Assembly: GCA_013695885.1 (NCBI GenBank)
Contig: JACCZP010000113.1
Coordinates: 1-9,184, forward strand
DNA length: 9,184 nucleotides
Direction of reading: 5' to 3'
From: Thermoleophilaceae bacterium
GTDB lineage: Bacteria > Actinomycetota > Thermoleophilia > Solirubrobacterales > Thermoleophilaceae
Shown here: positions 1 to 5,265 of the stretch, one piece after another
Numbering within the stretch: the stretch's first letter is position 1
Layout of the letters: every line of letters begins with the position of its first letter
Position numbers and translations under genes: made by a program
Notes under the pieces: model-generated
Seen by the model: the letters and a program-made list of their open reading frames with translations, nothing else
Databases searched by the model: none
What the model was told of the DNA's origin: nothing

Positions 1-423
1 GGGCAGCCGGGCGGGGGCGGCGCACCCGCGCCGGGCGGGCAGCCCGGCCAGCCGCGCGTGCTCGGCCAGATTCCCCTCGAGGCCCTGCCCGGCGAGGAGG
101 GCGAGGGACGGGCCGTGATCGCCGAGCAGCAGGGCGAGCGTGCGGTGGTCATCCAGGCCCGTGGCATCGAGGGCGTGGACGAGGACGAGCTGCTCGAGGT
201 GTGGTTCTACAACTCCCGCGAGGAGGCGAAGTCGATCGGTGCCCAGCGCGTCCAGCGTGGCTCCTTCCAGGGCCTCGGCACCCTGCCCCCGGACTGGCAG
301 CGCTTCCGCTTCATCGACGTCTCGCGCGAGCGCGCCGACCGCAATCCGCGCCACTCGGGCAGCTCGGTGCTGCGCGGCGAGACTCGGGCAGCCCAGGCCG
401 GGCTGCCTCGTGGCGGGCCCTAG
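1..423 (+). CDS. C-terminal part of an RskA-like anti-sigma factor (5' end outside window)
   Basis: The reading frame is open from base 1 and stops at TAG 421-423, giving 140 residues of a longer protein. The first 20 or so residues are a Gly/Pro/Gln-rich linker. A beta-rich domain follows, with the pattern ALPGEEGEGRAVI, then LLEVWFYNSREEAKSIGAQ, then RFIDVSRE and HSGSSVLRGE near the end. The E-x-W-x-YNS block followed by a terminal 'sR.SVLRG' is what I recall from extracytoplasmic domains of RskA-type anti-sigma factors in Thermoleophilia. Such proteins normally carry an N-terminal zinc-finger or sigma-binding domain and one membrane helix, with this domain outside the membrane. None of those N-terminal parts is in the window, so the sigma partner cannot be seen. 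The gene converges on the minus-strand block with 18 bases between the stops. The frame is certain; the family call is moderate and rests on pattern memory. The alternative is a secreted or membrane-anchored protein of unknown role with an anti-sigma-like domain. Confidence 0.7.
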   Translation, partial: GQPGGGGAPAPGGQPGQPRVLGQIPLEALPGEEGEGRAVIAEQQGERAVVIQARGIEGVDEDELLEVWFYNSREEAKSIGAQRVQRGSFQGLGTLPPDWQRFRFIDVSRERADRNPRHSGSSVLRGETRAAQAGLPRGGP

Positions 424-435
424 CGGCGGGCCGCC
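412..435. terminator. Hairpin straddling the TAG stop, possible bidirectional terminator
   Basis: GGCGGGCCC at 412-420 can pair with GGGCCGCC at 428-435. This gives eight GC pairs with one bulged G and a 7-base loop that contains the TAG stop of the left gene. It lies between two convergent stops (421-423 on plus, 442-444 on minus), so it could end transcription from both sides. There is no T-tract on either side, so it is not a textbook intrinsic terminator; high-GC actinobacteria often lack one. Confidence 0.35.
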
Positions 436-441
436 GGGCGT

Positions 442-2091
442 CTAGGGCAGCAGCTTCCCCGGGTTCATGACCCCTTGGGGGTCGAGGCGCTCCTTAGCCG
501 CCTGCCACACCGCCACGCCCAGGCCTCCGACCTCCCTCTCGATCCACGGCCGGTGGTCGGCGCCGACCCCGTGGTGATGGGTGATCGTCGCCCCGCGTGA
601 GGCGATGGCCTCGCTCGCGGCATGCTTGCCCGCTCGCCACTGCGCGAGCTCGGCGCCCTCCTCGGCGCGGGCCAGCACGGTGAAGTAGAGCGAGGCGCCC
701 GTGCCGTAGAGGTGGGATACGTGGCAGCCGACGAGCGGCGGGGTGCCACGCGCGGCGAGCACTTCGCGCAGCGCGCCGGCCACCGCGCCGTGCAGGTCGA
801 GCAGGCCCGACCAGGACGTGGCGGTCTCGAGCGTGTCCACCAGCGCCCCGGCGTCCATCAGCTCGTCGCGCAGATACGGAGCGGCGTAGCGGCTGCGAGC
901 CCACGCCCGGCCCGGGCCCTCGCCGAGCGCCAGCGCGCCGGAGGAGCGCATCAGCCGTGCGGTGCGCGCCTGGCGGCGGGCCACGAGACGGCTCTCCCCC
1001 TCGAAGCCGAGGATGGCCACGGCGCCGGCGCCGTGGCCGCGGGCACGCAGGTAGGCCCGTCCGGCCCGATCGGCCACCGACCCCGTGGAGGCGAGCGCGA
1101 GCGAGAGCCGGGACTCTTCCTCGTCGGAGAGCCGTGCGATGTCGGGCGCGGCTTCGGCCTGGGCGAGCATCCGGAAGGCCTCGACCCCGTCGGCGAAAGA
1201 GCGAAACGACCAGCCCTCGTACCGGCGCACGGCGGGCGCGGGACGGAGCGCGACCGTGACGTCGGTCAGGATCCCGAGCGTTCCCTCCGATCCCACCGCC
1301 AGCTCGCGCAGCGACGGACCGGCCGCCGACGCCGGCACCGCGCGTGAGGTGAGCTCGCCGGCCGGCGTGGCCATGCGCAGGCCGAGCACGTTGTCCTCGA
1401 TCCGTCCGTAGCCGGTCGAGGCCTGGCCCGCCGAGCGCGTGGCCACGAACCCACCGACGGTGGCGAGCTCGAAGGACTGCGGGAAGTGACCGAGCGTGAG
1501 CCCCTGGGCGCCAAGGGCCGCCTCGACGCGGGCGCCCACCGCGCCGGCCCCGAGGACGGCGGACAGCGAGCGGCGGTCCACCACGTGAACGTGGTCCAGA
1601 CGCCCGAGGTCGACGGTCACGGCCGCTTCGAACCCGTCCCGGGAGGGCGTGACCCCACCGACGACGCTTGTGCCGCCGCCGAACGGAATCACGGCCACCC
1701 CGGCCTCGGCGCAGGCGCGAAGGGCCTCGGCCACCTCCTCCCTCGAGCCGGGCTCGAGCACCGCGTCCGGGGCGTGGGACGCATCGCCCGCACGCAGGCC
1801 GAGCAGGTCGGGATAGCTCTTGCCGGCCGCCCGGCTCACCCGTGCCAGGCGATCCTCCCGTACGTGCTCGGCGCCGAGCGCCGCGTGCAGGCGCCCCCGC
1901 AGGCGGGCGGGCAGCCGTCCCTCGGGCAGGCGCACCTCCTCGAGGACGGGCGCCCCGGTGCGCCCCCGCCAGGGCTGCGGGTCCAGTCCGATCTCCCTGT
2001 GCAGGAGCTCGCCGGCGTGGTCGGGAAGGTGCGCGCGGCGGGACTCGCCTCCCCATCCCCACCAGCGCGTGTGGTCGGTGAGCCGGCTCAT
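442..2091 (-). CDS. FAD-binding oxidase, alkyl-dihydroxyacetonephosphate synthase-like
   Basis: A 549-residue flavoprotein of the VAO/PCMH family. The N-terminus has RWWGWGGE (9-16), matching the Trp/Gly-rich opening of alkyl-DHAP synthases. The FAD domain follows, with PFGGGTSVVGG (136-146), a long block around 201-238 containing GHFPQSFELATVGG and STGYGRIEDN, and VGSEGTLGIL (266-275). The C-terminal cap has VGCHVSHLYGTG (454-465), a triple histidine in ITHHHGVG (503-510), and ends in RLDPQGVMNPGKLLP. In alkyl-DHAP synthase (AGPS) the equivalent HHHGVG histidines are catalytic, and the enzyme swaps an acyl for an alkyl group on dihydroxyacetone phosphate to make ether lipids. The ATG at 2091 overlaps the upstream SRPBCC stop as ATGA, which argues for translational coupling; the Shine-Dalgarno is weak. 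The His triplet and WGWG motif favour AGPS over the glycolate or D-lactate oxidases of the same fold, but the bacterial substrate is inferred. Confidence 0.87.
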   Translation of the reverse strand: MSRLTDHTRWWGWGGESRRAHLPDHAGELLHREIGLDPQPWRGRTGAPVLEEVRLPEGRLPARLRGRLHAALGAEHVREDRLARVSRAAGKSYPDLLGLRAGDASHAPDAVLEPGSREEVAEALRACAEAGVAVIPFGGGTSVVGGVTPSRDGFEAAVTVDLGRLDHVHVVDRRSLSAVLGAGAVGARVEAALGAQGLTLGHFPQSFELATVGGFVATRSAGQASTGYGRIEDNVLGLRMATPAGELTSRAVPASAAGPSLRELAVGSEGTLGILTDVTVALRPAPAVRRYEGWSFRSFADGVEAFRMLAQAEAAPDIARLSDEEESRLSLALASTGSVADRAGRAYLRARGHGAGAVAILGFEGESRLVARRQARTARLMRSSGALALGEGPGRAWARSRYAAPYLRDELMDAGALVDTLETATSWSGLLDLHGAVAGALREVLAARGTPPLVGCHVSHLYGTGASLYFTVLARAEEGAELAQWRAGKHAASEAIASRGATITHHHGVGADHRPWIEREVGGLGVAVWQAAKERLDPQGVMNPGKLLP

Positions 2092-2543
2092 CGCGACCCG
2101 TCCGCCTCGAACACGTACGACAGCCCGTCGAGGGCCCCGTCCAGGCGCCGTCGCGTGGCGCGCCGGACCATGAAGCCGCCGAGCATCGATACCCCGCGCA
2201 ACTTCTCTCGCGCCTCGAGCTCGATGCGCGTGGCCCGGCCGCCCTCCGCGGGCTCCAACTCGATCGTGGTGTCCGCCTCGGCCAGGAAGCCCTCGAAGGG
2301 CGTCTCCTCGACCTCTTGGCGCCAGCGCAGGAGGCGCGGGCGCTCGGCGCGGACGCGCGTGAAGTCGGCGCGCACCGGTCGGCCCTGAGAGCTTCGCTGC
2401 ACCGTCGTCCACTCGAGCCCCGAGGCGTCCTCCACGCGCTCGACGTCGGGCCACCAGCGCGGTAGGTGGCTGGGGTCGGCGACGACGTCCCATACCTCCT
2501 CGGGCGGGGCGTGCACCGTACGCGAGCGCCGCACCGTGGGCAC
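2088..2543 (-). CDS. SRPBCC (START/Bet v1-like) small-molecule-binding protein
   Basis: A 151-residue protein with the standard opening of the polyketide-cyclase/START-like fold: RSRTVHAPPEEVWDVVADPSHLPRWWPDVERVE at about 6-38. The edge strand (VHAPPEEVW), the D-P-x-x-LPRWW helix segment and the later strands DTTIELEP (91-98) and ATRIELEAREKL (104-115) all fit. A C-terminal helix of about 25 residues (around 120-147) would close the ligand cavity. These proteins bind hydrophobic or lipid-like ligands, or act as cyclases or co-chaperone-like modules; no catalytic residues are diagnostic here. The start is GTG at 2543, three bases after the apt stop. A strong GAGGAGGAG Shine-Dalgarno inside the end of apt, about six bases upstream, supports it. 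The gene overlaps the FAD oxidase by four bases, so it may bind or hand over a lipid substrate for that enzyme; this is inference. Confidence 0.88.
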   Translation of the reverse strand: MPTVRRSRTVHAPPEEVWDVVADPSHLPRWWPDVERVEDASGLEWTTVQRSSQGRPVRADFTRVRAERPRLLRWRQEVEETPFEGFLAEADTTIELEPAEGGRATRIELEAREKLRGVSMLGGFMVRRATRRRLDGALDGLSYVFEADGSR

Positions 2544-2546
2544 GGG

Positions 2547-3074
2547 CTACTCCTCCTCGTACTCGATCAGCGAGTGGACGTGGTGGGTGCCCAGGCGGTC
2601 GCGTCCCCGCAAAAAGGCGAGCTCCACCACGAACAGGCAGCCGGCCACGTGAGCCCCGGCCCGCTCGACCAGCGTGCACAGGGCGCGTGCGGTGCCGCCG
2701 GTGGCCAGCAGGTCGTCGTGCACCAGCACGCGGGCACCGCCGGAGAGGGCGTCGCGGTGCACCTCCAGGGCGTCGACGCCGTACTCGAGCGCGTACTCCA
2801 CCGAGGAGGTGTCGGCCGGCAGCTTGCCGGGCTTGCGTGCGGGGATGAAGCCGGCGCCGAGCCGTGCCGCCAGGGCTCCGCCGAGCACGAACCCGCGGGC
2901 CTCGGCCGCCACCACAAGGTCCACCCCGAGAGGGGCGGCGCTCTCGGCCAGCGCCTCGATCGTCTGCGCCAGCCCCGACGGATCGAGCAGCAGCGGCGTG
3001 ATGTCCTTGAACACGATCCCCGGTCGCGGGAAGTCCGGGATGTCGCGGATCAGCGTCCGCAGCTCGGGCGCCAC
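2547..3074 (-). CDS. apt: Adenine phosphoribosyltransferase
   Basis: A 175-residue enzyme that makes AMP from adenine and PRPP in purine salvage, in the cytoplasm. The N-terminus has the Apt signature IRDIPDFPRPGIVFKDITPLL (9-29). It is followed by AAEARGFVLGGALA (56-69), the flexible-loop region ARKPGKLP (79-86) with SVEYALEYG (91-99), and the PRPP-binding loop VLVHDDLLATGGTA (116-129) containing the Asp-Asp pair. Length is normal for bacterial Apt. The start is GTG at 3074, two bases after the stop of the MerR gene. No Shine-Dalgarno is visible just upstream, so it is probably read by coupling to the upstream gene. No better start lies nearby, and this one leaves the usual short N-terminal lead. 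It sits mid-operon between a transcription regulator and the SRPBCC gene. The PRPP loop has His119 where the common form is VLVVDD; this does not touch the acidic pair. Confidence 0.95.
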   Translation of the reverse strand: MAPELRTLIRDIPDFPRPGIVFKDITPLLLDPSGLAQTIEALAESAAPLGVDLVVAAEARGFVLGGALAARLGAGFIPARKPGKLPADTSSVEYALEYGVDALEVHRDALSGGARVLVHDDLLATGGTARALCTLVERAGAHVAGCLFVVELAFLRGRDRLGTHHVHSLIEYEEE

Positions 3075-3076
3075 CG

Positions 3077-3856
3077 TCAGGAGGTGAGCTTGCGAAGGTC
3101 GCGGACGAGCAGCAGGTGCTTGAGGTGGGAGGCGATCGTGGCCAGGTTCTCGAGCGCTTCCACCGCCTCACGCCGGCGCTCCGGATTGCGCGAGCGAAGG
3201 GCCGGGGCCAGGATCTGCTCGAGCAGCGCGGCCTCCCGGTCAGCCGAGGTACGAAAGACGCGCAGGTTGCGCCCGCCGACCCCGAACCGCGCGAGCTGGG
3301 CCACCGCGCGCACGATCTCGCGGTCGGTCTCGTCGTAGAGGGTCTCGCCGTCGCGGCGCTCCCCGCGGATCACCCCGTACTCCTCCAGCTCGCGCACGAG
3401 GCTTGCCTCCGCGCCGGTGTCCTCGAGCACCTCGGACAGCGGGAGCTCCGCGGCCCGGCTGGGAGCGGAGAGGCTGGCGCGGCGCAGCGCGCGTGGGTCC
3501 GGCATCGACCCCTGCGAGACGTCGGACTCGGTGCGCCCGGAGGCCAGCTCCTGACGGATCACCCGGAGGGGGAGGAACTCGTCGCGCTGGAGCTTGAGGA
3601 TGGTGCGCAGGCGCTGCACGTCGGTCGGCCCGTAGAGCCGGTAGCCACCGCGGGTGCGCTGGGGGGAGACGAGCTTCTGGTCCTCCAGGTAGCGGATCTT
3701 CGAGATCGAGATCTCGGGGAACTCGCGCTCGAGCTGCTTGCAGACCGCGCCGATGGTCAGCGCCTTGGTGCTCGATGATGCGGCACGGGGTTGCCCTGCG
3801 CCGCCGCGTCCGCCGGGCGGGGCGAGCCCCGAGCTCGCGCCTCCGTCGGCGCTCAT
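3077..3856 (-). CDS. ftsR: MerR-family regulator, FtsR-like
   Basis: A 259-residue protein. Residues 1-30 are a Gly/Ser/Pro-rich tail. A MerR winged helix-turn-helix follows (about 33-105) with LTIGAVCKQLEREFPEIS, KIRYLEDQKLVSPQRTRGGYRLYG and LPLRVIRQEL. A second helical half (about 138-255) contains LEEYGVIRGERRDGETLYDETDREIVRAVAQL, which looks like a second winged-helix-like unit. It ends in a helix rich in Leu/Arg. This size and two-part layout match FtsR (Rv1828 type), a MerR protein tied to cell-division gene expression in Actinobacteria. That gene lies directly beside garA in mycobacteria, and here too the upstream neighbour is a GarA-like protein overlapping by four bases (ATGA). Effector-type cysteines are absent, so this is not a metal or redox MerR. 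The ftsR name is therefore well supported by sequence layout and neighbourhood; the regulated genes in this organism are not known from the window. Confidence 0.85.
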   Translation of the reverse strand: MSADGGASSGLAPPGGRGGAGQPRAASSSTKALTIGAVCKQLEREFPEISISKIRYLEDQKLVSPQRTRGGYRLYGPTDVQRLRTILKLQRDEFLPLRVIRQELASGRTESDVSQGSMPDPRALRRASLSAPSRAAELPLSEVLEDTGAEASLVRELEEYGVIRGERRDGETLYDETDREIVRAVAQLARFGVGGRNLRVFRTSADREAALLEQILAPALRSRNPERRREAVEALENLATIASHLKHLLLVRDLRKLTS

Positions 3857-4308
3857 CGCTCGAGGAACGTCAGCTTGTACTTGCCGATCTGGAGCTCGTC
3901 CCCGTGCTGGAGCATGTGCGACTCGATGCGCCGGCGGTTCACGTAGGAGCCGTTGAGCGAGCCGAGGTCGTCGATGTAGAGGCCGTCACGGCGCCACACG
4001 AGCACGGCGTGGTTCCGCGAGACCGTGACGTCGTCGAGGAAGACCTCGGCCTCGGGGCTGCGTCCGACCCGCATCCGCTCGGCGCTCAGCGCGAAGCTCT
4101 CCCCGCTGCGCCCGCCGCCGGATCGGATCACCAGCGTGCCCCCGGCCGTCACCGAGGCCTCGGGATCGACGGCGTGCAGCTCCGCCGAGTCCTCGAGCTG
4201 GTAGGACGCCGTCGTGTCCTGCGGCGAGGCGCCGGCCAGGAACGCGCCGCACTTCTGGCAGTAGTTGGCGCCCTCGGGGTTACCGAAACCGCACTCCGGG
4301 CAGTGCAC
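3853..4308 (-). CDS. GarA/OdhI-like FHA protein with N-terminal zinc ribbon
   Basis: A 151-residue protein. Residues 3-21 form a zinc ribbon with two CxxC pairs (C3-x2-C6 and C17-x2-C20). Next is SPQDTTASYQLED (28-40), whose adjacent threonines T32-T33 occupy the place of the kinase-targeted Thr pair (ETTS) in GarA. The FHA domain (about 58-150) carries R83 in VGRSPEAEVFLDD, S97-R98 and H100 in TVSRNHA, and N119 in DLGSLNGSYVNRR, all standard phosphothreonine-binding positions. It ends in GDELQIGKYKLTFLER, very close in pattern to the GarA terminus. GarA and OdhI inhibit 2-oxoglutarate dehydrogenase and adjust glutamate metabolism, and Ser/Thr kinase phosphorylation closes the protein on itself. 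The zinc ribbon is not part of mycobacterial GarA, so this is a variant architecture. The GTG start at 4308 follows a strong GGGGGAGGG Shine-Dalgarno six bases upstream. It lies 20 bases after the RsiG-like gene. Confidence 0.92.
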   Translation of the reverse strand: MHCPECGFGNPEGANYCQKCGAFLAGASPQDTTASYQLEDSAELHAVDPEASVTAGGTLVIRSGGGRSGESFALSAERMRVGRSPEAEVFLDDVTVSRNHAVLVWRRDGLYIDDLGSLNGSYVNRRRIESHMLQHGDELQIGKYKLTFLER

Positions 4309-4314
4309 GGAAGT

Positions 4315-4323
4315 CCCTCCCCC
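4315..4323 (-). promoter_or_regulatory. Shine-Dalgarno of the FHA gene
   Basis: Read on the minus strand this is GGGGGAGGG, ending six bases before the GTG at 4308. It fixes the GTG as the start and places the first cysteine of the zinc ribbon at residue 3. Confidence 0.7.
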
Positions 4324-4328
4324 GACCG

Positions 4329-4586
4329 CTAGAGAGTGCCGTCGCCCGGCAGTCCCTTGCCCGCGAGGATGTCCGTGAGCTGCTGGACGTCCGCGCCGGA
4401 GATCACCGCCTCGCCCTCCTCGTGCTTCTTGCGGAGGCGGTTCACGAGCTCCGCCCGCAGGATGTCGATCTTGCCGTGCAGGATGCGACGACGGTAGGAG
4501 ACCTCCTGCTCTTCTTCGGTGAGCTGGGCGATCAGCTCCTTGAGCTCGGGGTCACTCAGCGCGCCGAGCTCTGGAAAGGTGTCCAT
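4329..4586 (-). CDS. RsiG-like small protein (c-di-GMP-type anti-sigma candidate)
   Basis: An 85-residue, mostly helical protein. Residues 10-56 look like one long amphipathic helix or coiled coil, followed by a short second helix (about 63-75). The helix contains E26-x3-S30-x2-R33-x3-H37-x3-D41, in the run EQEVSYRRRILHGKID. This matches the c-di-GMP-binding motif of RsiG, E-x3-S-x2-R-x3-Q-x3-D, with His in place of Gln. RsiG holds the sigma factor WhiG inactive when c-di-GMP is bound. Streptomyces RsiG has two such motif copies; the Rubrobacter type has one and works as a dimer. The single copy here fits the second type. The ATG at 4586 has an AAGGAAGGA Shine-Dalgarno five bases upstream. 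It is the first gene of a likely six-gene operon. No whiG-type sigma gene is in the window, and binding of c-di-GMP is inferred from the motif only. Confidence 0.85.
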   Translation of the reverse strand: MDTFPELGALSDPELKELIAQLTEEEQEVSYRRRILHGKIDILRAELVNRLRKKHEEGEAVISGADVQQLTDILAGKGLPGDGTL

Positions 4587-4591
4587 CCGCG

Positions 4592-4600
4592 TCCTTCCTT
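4592..4600 (-). promoter_or_regulatory. Shine-Dalgarno of the RsiG-like gene
   Basis: AAGGAAGGA on the minus strand, five bases before the ATG at 4586. It supports this start over any internal one. Confidence 0.7.
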
Positions 4601-4624
4601 GCGTCGGGTTGGAACGAGCCGCCC

Positions 4625-4653
4625 ACTATACCCGAGGGTCAAGCCGAGGTTGA
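4625..4653 (-). promoter_or_regulatory. Promoter in front of the rsiG-garA-ftsR operon
   Basis: On the minus strand a near-consensus -10 hexamer, TATAGT, lies at 4630-4625. Seventeen bases upstream is TCAACC at 4653-4648, a poor -35 (three of six) that overlaps the last codons of pgsA. The start of transcription would fall near 4618, leaving a leader of about 30 bases with the Shine-Dalgarno above. This gap is one of the few AT-rich spots in the window, which makes the hexamer more than chance. The downstream genes could still also be read through from proS-pgsA. Confidence 0.5.
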
Positions 4654-5265
4654 GGGTCCCCTCGATGCCGGCCATCCGGCGCGCACGTACTGGTAGGTCG
4701 CGACCAACGTGAGCGCCAGGCCGACGATCAGGAAGGCGTCGGCCACGCGAGTGTCCACGAGCATGGCGAGGAAGAGCGAGAACATCGTCGGCCACACCGC
4801 CCAGCGCCCGAGCATGTTCACGTTCAGATCCGCTCCCCGCCACAGCGCCAGGCGGGTGACCGCGACCATGAACACCTCGCGCGCGAGCAGGACGGCCAGG
4901 GCCCAGCGGGGGAGCAGGTCGAAGTGCCATGCCACCACGACGCCGGAGGCCACGATCAGCCGGTCCACCAGCGGGTCGAGCAGGGCGCCGAGGCGCGAGT
5001 ACTGCCCGGTCATGCGGGCGACGACCCCGTCGAAGTAGTCGCTCGCCGTGACCAGCCAGAACAGGAGCGCGGCGGTGGTGCTGCGCCCGTCCCCCGACGT
5101 GAACGCGAACACGAGGAACACGGGCACGAGCCCGAGCCGCGCGAAGCCGATCGCGTTCGGCACGGTCCACGGGTTGAGCGGCTGTCCGCGGAGGGTGGCC
5201 GGAGGGGGCCCACCCGAGCGGTCGAGCCCGAGCAGCCGGCGCTTGGTCAGGGGAGCCGGCGCCAC
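4639..5265 (-). CDS. pgsA: CDP-alcohol phosphatidyltransferase, probably phosphatidylglycerophosphate synthase
   Basis: A 208-residue integral membrane enzyme. It carries the full family motif D-x2-DG-x2-AR-x8-G-x3-D-x3-D: D76, D79-G80, A83-R84, G93, D97 and D101, in the run SDYFDGVVARMTGQ and beyond. About five or six hydrophobic segments follow the opening NPWTVPNAIGFARLGLVP (31-48), which is the usual start of bacterial PgsA. The reaction would be CDP-diacylglycerol plus glycerol-3-phosphate to phosphatidylglycerophosphate, the committed step to phosphatidylglycerol and cardiolipin. Family members using other alcohols cannot be fully excluded. No ATG is available. I chose GTG at 5265, which lies 19 bases inside the end of proS and has GGAGG ten bases upstream; a CTG overlapping the proS stop is the other option. 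The overlap implies one transcript with proS. Confidence 0.9.
   Translation of the reverse strand: MAPAPLTKRRLLGLDRSGGPPPATLRGQPLNPWTVPNAIGFARLGLVPVFLVFAFTSGDGRSTTAALLFWLVTASDYFDGVVARMTGQYSRLGALLDPLVDRLIVASGVVVAWHFDLLPRWALAVLLAREVFMVAVTRLALWRGADLNVNMLGRWAVWPTMFSLFLAMLVDTRVADAFLIVGLALTLVATYQYVRAGWPASRGPSTSA

Noticed and set aside
442..3171. A 909-residue minus-strand frame spanning the FAD oxidase and upstream genes
   Set aside because: Only residues after the ATG at 2091 look like protein. The upstream part is antisense-like, Arg/Ala-rich and lies over the apt and SRPBCC genes in another frame.
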